Assembly (NCBI RefSeq): GCF_937001465.1
Contig: NC_064578.1
Span: forward strand, 42,428,006-42,492,005
Reading direction: 5' to 3'
Length of the DNA stretch: 64,000 nt
Source: Orcinus orca
Taxonomy: Eukaryota; Chordata; Mammalia; Artiodactyla; Delphinidae
Position 1 is the first letter of the stretch; the number at the start of each line of letters is the position of its first letter. Positions 44,272 through 56,298 of this stretch are shown here, in pieces. The notes under the pieces are model-generated. The model did not search any database. It had not been told where the DNA came from and was given only the letters and a program-made list of their open reading frames with translations. Position numbers and translations under genes: made by a program.

Positions 44272-45940
44272 GTAACGGTTTTCTTCATACCATATTTTGG
44301 AAAGTATGCCTTTAGTTTTCAACTCTATTGTTGGTTACCTTTAGGACTGCAAATAACAAATTTTTAAGCCTACATATGTTAATTTATCAACTTCCCCCCA
44401 AATTTTATGAGGTGACTCCTACTATAAAAGATGAGTATTAATTTATAAATTTCCTTTTGTGTTTCCTCTGCTTCTTGTCATTTTCATCTCCCAATTTTTG
44501 TTAGAATACTGTGTGAAATAGGTACCATCCTAATTTTTGCAACACTTTGTAACTTTGTAGTCTTTTTCAGAACTATTAAATTTACATTCTATTCTAGCAC
44601 CTTAGTAAATTGTCACATATATTTATGTGCTTAAATGGATTTGTTGTCCATCTCTTATTTTTTGATGGCACTGTTTCTGTGAGTTCTTTATTTTGATGTA
44701 GCAAAGGATAAGTCTGTATGGCTTATAGTGCACTAATTTTTTTTTTCCTGGAAGTACAGTGAAACCTGATCAAATTTAGGTCTTTATGTCAGGATGCTTG
44801 TTATATCTTTAGTTATATTTTCTCTTATTTGTTCTGTTGTCTTTCTCAGAGACTGTTCTGCTTATTGTTGATTTGTTTTATTAGTTCTGCTGTTATATTT
44901 GCCTTGTCTATTTTTTCTTTCCTTAACTATGCTGCCTTTTCTTTTCAGTATCATTTTGATCATAAGAGTTTTATTTTTCTTGAGAATGTAAAGCAGTTCT
45001 TTCTGAAATTTTCTTCTGTTTCCTGTGATAAATATTAATCCTGAATGGATTTTTCATCTTTCTTTTGACTACATGGGTATAGTTTGAATGGTTTTGTTAT
45101 GCCTTAGAAAGCCTAGTAGAGCTTCTCTTTGGTTTTGTAAATAGATGGAAGACCTTTAACCCCACCCCACCTGCCTGCAGCTTCAGGATGAGCTAATCTG
45201 TTACTTTGGAGGTCTGGGACTTTATAAAGCATTGTATGGTGGCGATAGTGGTGGTGCTAAGTTTAGGAGTGAGATTGGCCTACTTGTAATTTTATTAGTC
45301 TTGCTTTTTCTAATTCTTTTTGGCCTTCCTTTTGGTTAAAGGACAAGATGTAGGACCTTGTCACTTGCTCCCGCCCTGATAAAGTATTGTTCGGCCACCA
45401 GAGGAAGGGATGCTTCAGCTAGGACGTCCTACATCTTTTCCTTTATCACATCTGTGTCCCCGTCCACCAGGTTGGAGGGTGCCTGGGAAAATTTCTCAGC
45501 ATGCTACATGTGGATTCTGGACTTGGTCTTCTGGTTTGTACTAACTTATTCAGTATCTGAATGATAGTTTTTAATAAAGCTTTTTGGTATAGGTTTGAGG
45601 TATTTTCCTGGTTTAAGGATATTTAAACTTTTTAATTTTCTTTAGTTTTTAGGGAGGCATATTCTGCAAACCTACAACCATGCCATCATCTTTCCTGGAA
45701 GTCTCATAAGTACTAGGAAGAATTTTTAGGATTTAAAAAAAGGCATTATTTAAACTGAAATCTTTATTTTCTATCTAGCTATGGATCAATTCTGCAGAAA
45801 AATGCATACATTCAAAACATTGCACAATGTTAAGGTGTTTACTTCCTCTAGGACACTCTTTAAATGAATAATATCTGATATTGAAAACTTTCTTATTTGG
45901 AGTTTCTATAGGGATGTCAACATCAGAAGTCTCCTAAGAT
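44272..45940 (+). other. LSM14A intron 1, mostly unrecognised
   Basis: No gene; open frames at 44829-45038 and 45358-45564 lack motifs. A 12-bp perfect inverted repeat is present (45345-45356 and 45426-45437). The end near 45600-45700 has an L1 5'-like 'ccatcatctttcctggaagt', weakly suggesting an old antisense L1. Confidence 0.45.
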
Positions 45941-45944
45941 AGTG

Positions 45945-46105
45945 AACCTGAAACTTTAGTATTCATAAGAAACTCTTGAGGAATTGGTTTAAAATGCAGA
46001 TTTCTATACCCTCTTCCCAGAAGATTTGAGTCAGTGGATTTGAGAATCTTTCTAGCTTACCCTGATGCAGGTGGTCCACAGTTCGCCTTTGAGTAATGCT
46101 ATCTT
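45945..46105 (-). repeat. MER5A-type DNA transposon remnant
   Basis: Reads 'gaacctgaaactttagtatt' and 'gatgcaggtggtccacagtt' and ends 'gcctttgagtaatgc'. This is the order of a reversed hAT-derived MER5A element. Confidence 0.55.
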
Positions 46106-46470
46106 AAGTGTTAAAATAATCAGATTTAATTATGAGATAGATATTTTAGGTAACTAGGGCATTTCAGGCTATCCCATGGAGCTGAATAGTTTGACAGCTG
46201 CTTTCCTTGGCTTCTAGAGGACGTACTATTCACCAAGATGGATATTCTTTCCATTTTCTTCTCTTAAACCCGAAGCTCAGTTTCCAAAACTTTGGGATTT
46301 TTGTAGATTGGGAAAATCTTCACATCTTCACTTACTACATTAAAAATAAATAACAATGAAGGACATTTTTAACAGCTCCTCTTATCACAACCACCAAAGA
46401 TATAAGTAAATAAAAATGTAGGAAGAACACAACCTCATAATACCGATAGTCTTGTTTGTTTTTTTAAAGA

Positions 46471-46758
46471 TAACTTTTTTTTTTTTTTTTTGCTGTGTTG
46501 GGTCTTTGTCGCTGCGCGTGGGCTCCCTCTAGTTGCAGTGAGCGGGGGCTACTCTTTGTTGCCGTGCGTGGGCTTCTCATTGCGGTGGCTTCTCTTGTGG
46601 AGCACGGGCTCTAGGCACGCGGGCTTCAGTAGTTGTGGCTCACGGGCTGTAGAGCACAGGCTCGGTAGTTGTGGTGCACGGGCTTAGTTGCTGAGCAGCA
46701 TGTGGGATCTTCCCGGACCAGGGCTCGAACCCGTGTCCCCTGCATTGGCAGGCAGATT
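46471..46758 (-). mobile_element. CHR SINE, LONG form, lacking its own head
   Basis: T run, 'tgctgtgttgggtctttgtc', body, then stops at 'ggcaggcagattctt' where a second SINE tail begins. The outer flanks 'ccgatagtctt' (about 46443) and 'ccaatagtctt' (about 47132) suggest that this element supplied the outer TSD. Confidence 0.9.
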
Positions 46759-47124
46759 CTTTTTTTTTTTTAATATATAAATTTATTTATTTTATTTATT
46801 TGTTTTTGGCCGCATTAGGTCTTCATTGCTCTGTGCAGACTTTCTAGTTGCGGCGAGCGGGGGCTACTCTTTGTTGCGGTGCGCAGGCTTCTCATTGCAG
46901 TGGCTTCTCTTGTGGAGCATGGGCTCTAGACGTGCAGGCTTCAGTAGTTGTGGCATGTGGGCTCAGTAGTTGTGACTCGCAGGCTCTAGAGCGCAGGCTC
47001 AGTAGTTATGGCGCACGGACTTAGTTGCTCTGCAGCATGTGGGATCTTCCCGGACCAGGGCTCAAACCCGTGTCCCTTGCATTGGCAGGCGGATTCTTAA
47101 CCACTGCGCCACCAGGGAAGCCCC
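46759..47124 (-). mobile_element. CHR SINE, LONG form, joined to the previous one
   Basis: T-rich/(TTTA)n tail, 'ttggccgcattaggtcttca', body and the only head copy 'gcgccaccagggaagcccc'. It ends 225 bp before LSM14A exon 2 and is antisense to the gene. Confidence 0.93.
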
Positions 47125-47349
47125 GCTGCCCCGCCAATAGTCTTTTAAATTGAACACATTTAGCTCTATGCAAAACCCACTCTGTTTTCCACTTAAGAAA
47201 AAAAATTTACTTAGCTACAAATTAATGAATACTTTCTTATGGATGGCATTTAAGAACTGCTCTTTAGTACTTGAAACAGTGCATTGTAAGAGGCACTAGC
47301 TGAATACAGTGAGTAGACATGTATCTCATATCCTCTGTTTTCTCACCAG

Positions 47350-47513
47350 TTCGGTCCTTTGGTACAGAAGACAGACCAACAGATCGTCCAATACCACCTC
47401 GAGATGAAGTCTTTGAATACATTATATTCCGTGGGAGTGATATTAAAGACCTCACTGTTTGTGAGCCACCAAAACCACAATGTTCTTTGCCTCAGGACCC
47501 AGCTATCGTTCAG
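47350..47513 (+). CDS. LSM14A: LSM14A exon 2 (residues 41-95)
   Basis: A 164-nt exon that completes codon 41 (G|TT, Val) and ends in phase 0. The acceptor is ctctgttttctcaccag| with a good pyrimidine tract; the donor is TTCAG|gtaaca. The peptide starts [20 protein letters not shown], runs through [15 protein letters not shown], the second half of the LSm fold, and ends in the Pro-rich [15 protein letters not shown] linker. FRGSDIKDL is the conserved Sm2-like motif of the RAP55/Scd6/EDC3 LSm branch. The identification agrees with LSM14A at every residue I can recall. Confidence 0.97.
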
Positions 47514-47794
47514 GTAACATAGTAAATTTGTCTTGGAGTTCAAGTAAATTTCATGCACATAACTAGCCTTGGATTTTGCCTCTCCTTGTTTTTGTTTTTT
47601 AAATTTTCTCGATTAAATGTTCATATAAGCTTATTACCGTTTTCTAGTTACCTGGATACCCAAAATAACTGGATAATGTTCTCACCCAGGTTTTTCTCTT
47701 TAGATAATAAGTTGGGACTAAATAGATTAAGAAATAGCTGAGGAATTAATTTTTATCATAAGATACTTTCTGATTTCAACAATGGTTAAAATAG

Positions 47795-48010
47795 CTAACA
47801 TTTATTGAGATCTGACTTTATAAGAAGCACTATTCAAAGCACTGCACATATAATAGGACAATCCTCACAACATCCTCTCAGCTTGGTACTATAGTTATTC
47901 TCATTTTTATAATCCTCATTTTTATAAGTGAGGAAATTGAAGTAGACCCATAATTTGAACAGACCCAGGAATTCTGGCTCTAGAATCCAGGATCCATGCC
48001 ACTATACTAT
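47795..48010 (-). repeat. MIR SINE
   Basis: Reverse MIR order: 'ctaacatttattgagatctg', 'ggacaatcctcacaacatcc', 'tataagtgaggaaattgaag', 'ccaggaattctggctctaga'. Confidence 0.8.
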
Positions 48011-48239
48011 TCACATGTGGATCATGTTACAAACCAGGGTGGTGATGGCTACTCTTAGGTAAGATGACTAAGTTTAACAAAAAAAATGCTAAATCACATT
48101 ATATATGATATGTTTGTTACATAGTATACATGCAATGCAAAAATATAAAAGGATTTTAGCACGTACAGATACGTTGTTCAATTCCCAAATAAAGTATTAA
48201 AGAAGACGATCCTAAGTATTCTCATTAAGAGAAGGTTTT

Positions 48240-48563
48240 TTTTAATGAGTTAATTTATTTATTTGGTTTTATTCTTGTCTGCGTTGGGTCTTCGTTGCTG
48301 TGCGCGGGCTTTCTCTAGCTGTGGCACGTGGGCTTTCTCTAGTTGCGGCGAGCGGGGGCTACTCTTCGTTACGGTGCACGGGCTTCTCATTGTTGTGGCT
48401 TCTCTTGTTGCAGAGCACGGGCTGTAGGTGCACAGGCTTCAGTAGTTGTGGCGCATGAGCTTAGTTGCTCCGTGGCATGTGGGATCTTCCCGGACCAGGG
48501 ATTGAACCCATGTCCCCTGCATTGGCAGGCGGATTCTTAACGACTGTGCCACCAGGGAAGCCC
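48240..48563 (-). mobile_element. CHR SINE, LONG form
   Basis: (TTTA)-like tail, 'tctgcgttgggtcttcgttg', an extra 'ggctttctctagctgtggca' unit (partial tandem duplication of the tail-proximal body), and end 'gccaccagggaagccc'. Confidence 0.93.
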
Positions 48564-50213
48564 GAGGAATTATAAAATTTGTGTATTTTATTTAAAACAG
48601 AAACACATGATGTCTAAAAGATTGTAAATTATGAATTAAAGAAGATGTTCATTATAGTACCTGTTTATATGTTAATTGGAAGCACATAGAAGCTCTGAAT
48701 TTCTACTATAGCAGCAGAGGAAGCAGGTTAACATGAGTGTTTTTAGTTCCTGGCATAGATGATTAAAAACTTTGTGGCCCCCATATGGTTTTCCTGCTGA
48801 ATCCATTTTCTTCTCAAGTTTTTTTCTTGTCGAAAGTCTTTGGTCATTTGCAGTAAAACATGCTTGTTGCGTTTTTTTAACTTCCTCTTTTTTATGCTGT
48901 GAGTGATAAAAATCTTAGGTTTTCACAAAACTGACTATTAAAATATATATTATCTTGCATAGAATGTGCCTTCCAGCTATTAAAAGGAAATACCTAATGA
49001 ACTCTTCTAAAGAAAATATTAAGTACTATATAAAATTAAAATGGGGAAAAAAAGAGAAAGTACCTTTTAACATTTACTTACTATTTTTCTGAGTATAAGA
49101 TAAGCTTTTTAAGAAATAAAAAATTTGGTTCTTGAAACATAAACTGGAGAAATTCTCTACTCTTACCTATCCCCTGCTTTTTAAGTCTTACTTTTGAAGA
49201 ATTAAGTCTGAAAGAATCCTGAGAAAGTGCGAACTTAAATGGAGGGAGAGGAGACACATTCTCATAGAAATAGCTGCCTACACCGAAGAGCGATGTTATC
49301 GGACTCTCATATCTTTTGATAACTCTCCAGAGAACAACTTATTTCATCAGTCAGTTTTATGGAATGACAATAACCTAGAGAGCACAATTCAAAATGATTT
49401 TTAAAAACTTCTTCCAACCACTGTAAATTTTGGCTTTTGATCTTTTGATTCATTCGTTCAGTAGTATTTATTGAATACCTGCCATGTGTCTGATACTAGC
49501 AGCAAACATACAGACAGGGTTCTGCCATCAGTGAACTTGTATCCTGGTGGCTGTTAGTACACTTCATATTTATATTATCAAACATTTTATGTTAAGATAA
49601 ATTAATGTATATATATACATATTAATATATTTATATATATGTATTTTAGGTTTAGTAAGAAGCTTTTTATAAAGTGCTCTTTAACGTAATAATAACTATT
49701 TAAAAGTGTAAGTAGTAAGTGGTTTTGTACAGGATAGTTTGTTTCTGCATTTCTTTCCCATAAATTTAATAGTATACCTCAAGTGATTGAAAATAAGAGT
49801 AAAATCAAAAGTGAGATGTCTTACTTATGTCACCGCCAGACTGAAACTTAGTACTATAACGAAATTTGATTTTTCTCATATTTTTTCTTTAAGCAAAGTT
49901 AGTTTACTTATTCGGGTAACTTTTCTTCGGTTCTTTCCTAAATCTGTTGTAAAACTGAACTCAGAGGAGGAGTTCATTGTAGAAAAAAGCATTTATAAAT
50001 CACATTGCGTACAATTGACACATGTATATAAATTCTGCAATCAGGTTATTCAGCTGTTTTAACATTAAATGCATGTTGCAAGTTGTTATAATTGCTTTTG
50101 TGTCTAGTAGTTGTAATTTAATAGTTTTCTTTAAAATGTAAATATCTAAATTTCTTTCCATTATGTACATATTGCTTAGAGCCTGGAAAATTAACCCATG
50201 ATCTCTTCTTCAG

Positions 50214-50343
50214 TCTTCACTAGGCTCATCTACTTCTTCATTCCAGTCAGTGGGCTCCTATGGACCTTTCGGCAGGATGCCAACATACAGTCAATTCAGT
50301 CCAAGTTCATTAGTCGGGCAGCAGTTTGGGGCTGTTGGTGTTG
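50214..50343 (+). CDS. LSM14A: LSM14A exon 3 (residues 96-138)
   Basis: A 130-nt exon, phase 0 at its start, leaving one G of codon 139. The acceptor is gatctcttcttcag|TCTTC; the donor is GTTG|gtatgt. It encodes SSLGSSTSSFQSVGSYGPFG and then RMPTYSQFSPSSLVGQQFGA, part of the low-complexity Ser/Gly/Gln linker between the LSm and FDF domains that contributes to P-body condensation. The flanking frame continues as FFFLF-type sequence, clearly intronic. Confidence 0.96.
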
Positions 50344-51779
50344 GTATGTTGTGCTTTTTTCCTTTTTTTTCTTTCTTTTTTGTATATTTCCCTGTCTTTA
50401 CCACAAAGATATATAAAACCACAAATTTTCAGACATATTGTTTGGTGTTCCTTTTGTAGCCTATTATTTTAAAGACTTTATTTTAATGTCCTTAATGATT
50501 AGTGGTTCTATAAAGGCCATCTCTTAGAATGCTAACATTAAAAAAAAATCTAGATATATCCAATTACCAAATTTTATTGAATGTTATTTTAAATTTACAT
50601 AAGATATATCCATTTAAAATAAGCATTTTTTCCAACATTGTGGGTTTTCAAAAAGGGAAGTAGAGATAATGCCATTATTAGGGAGCAATATCAATATATA
50701 ACACTATAAGGAGAAAGTATAGGAGGGCTAGGCTAGTAACAGTCCTGTTTATGATTGGAGGACAAAGGTTATCATGTACAAAAGCTAGGTATAATCAGAT
50801 CAGATTTTTTTGTGTTTATTTTTATAGTTGTGCATTTTAGCTCTTAAGTACACCTTTATTGAAATTTCCACAATAAAGAAGAGTTTTAAATCTCAAACTC
50901 TAGCCCTTAATCTTTTTTAATTCCATTGAAATAATCACTTATCAGTTTATTTCACTGATCACAAATCCAGTTTCAGGTTTATCTTGAAGCTCATTATTAT
51001 GTTAACAGGTTTTGTTAAAATTAATTCCTTTCTATGAATATTTTTTATATAGTTGTGACTTTCCAAGTATGTAAATGTTTTACTTATTCACAAAATAAAA
51101 AACAATGGGAAAAAAGTAAATCCAAAAATTGAATGAATACAAACAGAAACAACTATATCAGATAACATAACCACACAGAAATAAGAATTTAAGTAAATTT
51201 TTACACTCTTAGTAAGATATATTGTAGGAATAAATACAACTATTAAAAAAAACTTGACTTAGGGTTTATTATTGGTAGTGGTATTGGTGGTGTTAATTTT
51301 GAAACTATTTTGTATGTATTATAGGATAGGGCAAATGAGTAATATATTGATGTTGTTGAGAAATGGTATTCTTACCTTGGAGAAGGGAGATATAAATATG
51401 GAATGGGGAAAGGTAAAGAAGAACGCTATGGTGGTGAATGTGAATTGGAGGTATAGGTGTGAACTCATTTTTTAAAAACTGGTTGTTTCCTGACTCTGTT
51501 CATAGAAAGGGCCTGGAAGCAGTGATACCCAGTAGCAAAGAACGTGTATAAACCCAGTTCTTGCTTTCTAAATACCTCTCCCCACTAAAAGGGATCTAGG
51601 CCCCTTTTAAAAAGAAGAAGAAAAAGAGGAAACAATGCTTTTAGAATAACACTAGCTAATAAATAGAAAGAGTGGTGGACATAGAAAATCACCATTTTGT
51701 AATCTCTAGTGAAATAATTAACAAGGATTATCAGTGGATGCTAAAATCATTGGGTGAATGGTGTTGGAACAGGATATTT
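50344..51779 (+). other. LSM14A intron 3, 5' part
   Basis: No gene recognised. A/T-rich and low in SINEs. The frame 51272-51475 has no motif and probably belongs to an old L1 region. Confidence 0.5.
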
Positions 51780-52850
51780 AAATGATCTTAAAAGTATCAT
51801 CCCACAGTTTACTTATTAATTCCAAAGGGAGAAAATGTGCCTTTATAATGGAGAGATCTGATGGTCGCCATCTTAATTAAGTCGTCAAGTTTGGCATTGC
51901 CATAATTAATGATTATATGTCTGCTGATGTGATGATATGGGGGAAGGGGGGTAAACAACTTCACTTCTGTGGTATTCTTGCTGAAAATGCAGACTCTAAT
52001 CATGAAGAAATTGAGATATATATTCAGAATGCCAGGCTCTTCAAAGGATTCAATGTTGTAAAGAACAGAGGCAGCGGGACTGGTTTTTTTTTAATTGCAT
52101 TCGATCTTTATTTTATTTTATTTTAATTAATTTATTATTTATTCTTGGCTGTGTTGGGTCTTTGTTGCTGTGCATGGGCTTTCTTTAGTTGCGGCGAGCG
52201 GGGCTACTCTTCCGTTGTGTTGCGCGGGCTTCTCATTGTGGTAGCTTCTTGAGGAGCACGGGCTCTAGGCAAGTGGGCTTTAGAGCGCAGGCTCAGTAGT
52301 TGTGGCGCACGGGCTTAGTTGCTCCGTGGTATGTGGGATCTTCCCGGACCAGGGCTCGAACCCATATTCCCTGTGTTGGCAGACGGATTCTTAACCTCTG
52401 CGCCACCAGGGAAGTCCTGGGACTGTTTTAAACTTGGGAAGACTGAAGAGACATAGCATCCAAATATAATATGTGATTGGATCGCAAGTTTTAGGAGAAG
52501 TTGATAATAAAGAATGTTTTAGGACTACTGAGGAACTTTGAGTAAGGACTAAATGTTGGATGGTGTTATTGTTTATTTTCTTAGATGTGGTAATGGTATT
52601 GTGGTTAACCATATAAGAGAATGTCTGTTTTGGGGAGATAATTTTGAAGTATTTAAGGGTGAAGAGGCAAACTGATTGTAGTCTATATAGGAAAAAGAGA
52701 ATTGTGTATATCACAACATGAAGAAACGGAATAGGCGTGGCAAGATGTTAGTAGTTGGTGAGCTAGATGGAGGAATATATTGATATTCAGTGTACTCCTC
52801 TTTCAATTTTGACACAGGTTTGACATTTTTCAAATTTATTTATTTTTGTT
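51780..52850 (+). mobile_element. Old L1 3' region (L1ME-like), split by a SINE
   Basis: Reads like the sense 3' part of an old L1: 'gagatctgatggtcgccatc', 'aatgccaggctcttcaaagg', then after the SINE 'cttgggaagactgaagagac' and 'gatgtggtaatggtattgtg'. Subfamily uncertain. Confidence 0.55.
52083..52418 (-). mobile_element. CHR SINE, LONG form, inside L1
   Basis: T-rich and (TTTA)n tail, 'ttggctgtgttgggtctttg', end 'gcgccaccagggaagtcc'. The flank 'gggactg' repeats (about 52075-52081 and 52419-52425). Body units are shortened. Confidence 0.93.
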
Positions 52851-53124
52851 GGGGGGTGGGTTGTAACCCAGACATTCATCCCTAATCAAAATTTAAATAT
52901 TTAATTACTTTCAGATTTATTGTTGGATTGGTGAAATAGGGTAGCTTTGGTCCACGTACCTTCTAATCCTAGTCAAGTGAAGATCAATGTTGCTTATACA
53001 TGTTAATCAAGATATACTCTACGTTAGTTATAACTGTTAGAATCCTATTCTGAGGATTCAGATAAGGGACAGTTGCAAATTATATTATCCTTTTGAGACT
53101 CCTTTCACTAAGTTGAATAGTTAG

Positions 53125-53250
53125 CTAACATTTGGATTATTGTACTTACCTTCTACATTACTGTGAAGTTTGCATAACTTAGTATGTATAAAGCATTTGA
53201 ACAGCATCTAGCACAAAGTATCTACATAATAAATACTGCTTCTGCTATTC
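53125..53250 (+). repeat. MIR SINE fragment
   Basis: 'attactgtgaagtttgcata', 'gtataaagcatttgaacagc', 'atctacataataaatactgc' follow MIR 3' half order. Confidence 0.6.
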
Positions 53251-53431
53251 TTCACATCCTGCTCCTCTAATCAAAGTATTTTGTGGTGGTGAAATATATA
53301 TTCCTTATAAATGCTTTTATCTAATTTTGATATTGGAGGTTGCTGGTTTAGTGTTCTTTGGGTGTCAAAAAGGTAGAAGGTTTTGCTTGTGCTTTCCATG
53401 TGGGTAGACTTAATTTTTGCAGTGACAGATT

Positions 53432-53641
53432 TTTTTCGTTTGTTTTTTTGCGGTACGCGGGCCTCTCACTGTTGTGGCCTCTCCCGTCGCGGAGCACAGG
53501 CTCCGGACACGCAGGCTCAGCGGCCATGGCTCACGGGCCCAGGCACTCCGCGGCATGTGGGATCTTCCCGGACCGGGGCACGAACCCGTGTCCCCTGCAT
53601 CGGCAGGCGGACGCTCAACCACTGTGCCACCAGGGAAGCCC
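53432..53641 (-). mobile_element. CHR SINE, SHORT form
   Basis: Short T-rich tail, 'gcggtacgcgggcctctcac', end 'gccaccagggaagccc'. TSD 'tgacagatt' (53423-53431 and 53642-53650). Confidence 0.96.
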
Positions 53642-53984
53642 TGACAGATTATTTTTGATTGTTTGATTTTCATACTGGCAGAACAATTTTTGGAGTGGCT
53701 AATTAGAGAACTACATATAGTATTTAGAAGTAGTTAAACGAGGAGGAGGAAAACTGTAGCATTGATTAAGGTGGCAGATGTTTTTTAGAAACGGAATTAA
53801 CTTAGATATAGTTTGTGTTGGTAAAATTAAGCCAGATTTTAATTTAAGCCTCTTGTTTTCATTTTCTGTGCCTAATATTCTGATGTAAAGAGAAAGTTTA
53901 AATAAATCAAGATTACACTATTGCTGTTTGGGAGGAATTTTTTCTATTTTAATTTTCATAGTTTTATTTGCAATTTATATCATG

Positions 53985-54280
53985 AAGGGTTAATATCCTG
54001 AATATCTAAAGAGCTTCTAAAAATAAAGCTCTACAATCCAACAGAAAAATTTGTAAAGATTAGAAACTGACTTTGCCTTTTTCAGAAAAAAATAAATACA
54101 AATGGCGCTTAAACATGGAAAGATGCTTAAATCTTGCTCATGATAAGAGATATACAGCTTAAGTCATCACCAAGACACCATTTCTCACTATCAATTTGAC
54201 AAAAACCCAAAAGTTTGAATATATTCTGTTTTGGCAAGATTGTGAAGAAAGAGATACTCTCATACTTTGTTTTTTTTAAG
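53985..54280 (+). mobile_element. Old L1 ORF2 fragment
   Basis: Order matches the end of L1 ORF2: 'aaagctctacaatccaacag', 'aataaatacaaatggcgctt', 'aacatggaaagatgcttaaa', 'accaagacaccatttctcac', 'gaaagagatactctcatact'. Frames are broken. Confidence 0.75.
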
Positions 54281-54592
54281 TTGATGCACAAATAATTTTT
54301 ATGTGCAAAGATTAGGTCATTACTGATGTTAATTAGGAAAAATTAATTATCTCACAGTAAACTGAAGCATCAAAATAGCCATGACATGCTAAGTCTCATA
54401 CTACTCTTGTGGGCAAGATGGAGGCATATTGGCTGAACATGGGTTCAGCCAGTGGGTACATTTTAGCTGCTTAAATAGCAGAACCATATTGGACAGTGAT
54501 TCTCTTAGGTCTCTAGTGTTTTGTACACGTTAATTTTTAATCACTGAGTTTAATGAATACTTAACATGCTTATGAACTTTAAAGTTAGCATA

Positions 54593-54896
54593 GGGACTTC
54601 CCTGGTTGTCTAGTGGTTAAGAATCTGCCTTCCAATGCAGGGGATACGGGTTCGATCCCTGGTCGGGGACCTAAGATCTCACATGCCGCAGGACAACTAA
54701 GCCCACACACTGCAACTACTGAGCACACGGGCCACAGCAAGAGAGCCCGCATGCCACAACTACAGAGCCCACATGCTCTGGAGCCCACACGCTGCAACAA
54801 GGAGCCCACGCTGCAGCAGAGGATCCCACATGCTGCAACGAAGATCCCATGTGTTGCACCTGAGACCTGACACAGCCAAAAATAAAATTAATAAAT
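54593..54896 (+). mobile_element. CHR SINE with repeated 'gcccacatgct' body units
   Basis: Head 'gggacttccctggttgtcta', variable body, end 'tgacacagccaaaaataaaa'. Perfect 12-bp TSD 'aaagttagcata' (54581-54592 and 54897-54908). Confidence 0.96.
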
Positions 54897-54967
54897 AAAG
54901 TTAGCATAAACCAGGAGGGTGTTTCATGCATTAAGGATGACAAAGGATTGTTAAAGATCTGCTTAGG

Positions 54968-55096
54968 GGCAATTCCCTGGCAGTCCATTGGTCAGGACTC
55001 CCTGCCTCCACTGCAGAGGGCACAGGTTTGATCCCTGGTCAGGGAACTAATCCCTCATGCCACGTGGTATAGCCTAAATAAATAAATAAATATATC
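54968..55096 (+). mobile_element. CHR SINE, HEAD form
   Basis: 'ggcaattccctggcagtcca' to 'gccacgtggtatagcctaaa' and (AAAT)n. The flanks 'atctgctta' and 'atctacttt' suggest a diverged TSD. Confidence 0.9.
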
Positions 55097-55798
55097 TACT
55101 TTGGTAATGTATAAAGGAATTAAACATTCCAGTTAAAAAGCAGAGCTCATCAAACTGAATTTTTTTTAAAAAGACCCTGCTATGTGATGTTTATAAGAGA
55201 TGAATTAAAAGACAGAAAGTTAAAGAACAGAAAAAGGCATGACATACCATACAAACACTGATAACAAGAAAACTGTGTTAGGAAAATTAACATCAGACAA
55301 AGCAGCTTAAAGATCAGGAGTACTGCCAAAGATAAAGAAGGATTCTTCATAACAGTACATCAGGAAGCTGTAACAATCCTAGATGTGTATGTAACTTTTA
55401 TAAAATAGTACACCAACACCAACAATTGCAGAAAGTAGATTCTTTTAAGTAAATATTGATCAATCAATGGGATAGATCAAATCCTGGTCCATAAAATGAG
55501 TTACATTAAATTCAGAAGGATTGAAATCATACGTGGTATCTTCTCAAACCACAAAGAAATTAAATTTGGAATTAATAAAGATAACTTGAAAAATATACAA
55601 ATAGTATATTTCTGTTTGCTCAATACAGAAATTGAGCAAACTTACAAAAATCACTAATGAATTAAAGAAGAAATCATAGGACAAATAAGATATTTTTAAA
55701 TATAATGATCATAAAGTACAACATATCAAAATTTGTGAGTGGAGCTTAAGCATTGCTTAGGGGAAATTTCATACCTTTAAATACATATATAAGAAAAC

Positions 55799-55802
<4 letters not shown>

Positions 55803-55836
<34 letters not shown>

Positions 55837-56027
55837 GGTACGCAGGCCTCTCACTGTTGTGGCCTCTCCCGTTGCGGAGCACAGGCTCCGGACGCACAGG
55901 CTCAGCGGCCGTGGTTCACGGGCCCAGCCGCTCTGCAGCATGTGGGATCTTCCCGGACCGGGGCACAAACCCATGTCCCCTGCATCGGCAGGTGGACTCT
56001 CAACCACTGTACCACCAGGGAAGCCCC
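55803..56027 (-). mobile_element. CHR SINE, SHORT form
   Basis: Long T run, 'gcggtacgcaggcctctcac', end 'accaccagggaagccc'. The target 'aaaacaaga' repeats on both sides (about 55794-55802 and 56029-56037). Confidence 0.96.
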
Positions 56028-56298
56028 CAAAACAAGAATATTTTAAAATCAGTGCTCCAAGCTGCCAGCTTATTAAGAAGCTAAAAAAAAGGAAAGAAAA
56101 TTAGCCCAAAATACTAGAAGGAAGAAAAAATTTAAAGCAGAAATCAAGGAAATAGAAACAAGTCAAAAATATATATATAATATCATCAAAGCCAGGAGCT
56201 GGTTCTTGGAAAAATTTCATAAAATTAATGAGCCCCTAGCAAGACTAAACAAGGAAAAAAAGAAGACTCAAATACTGATATCAAGAATGAAAGTGTAG

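Larger units (their letters stand above)
47514..50213 (+). other. LSM14A: LSM14A intron 2
   Basis: 2,700 bp. It contains a reversed MIR (47795-48010), an antisense LONG-form SINE (48240-48563), a likely antisense L2 3' end (about 49440-49560, 'atttattgaatacctgccat') and an AT-rich stretch at about 49605-49645. No other gene is seen; the frame 49787-50062 is chance. Confidence 0.85.
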
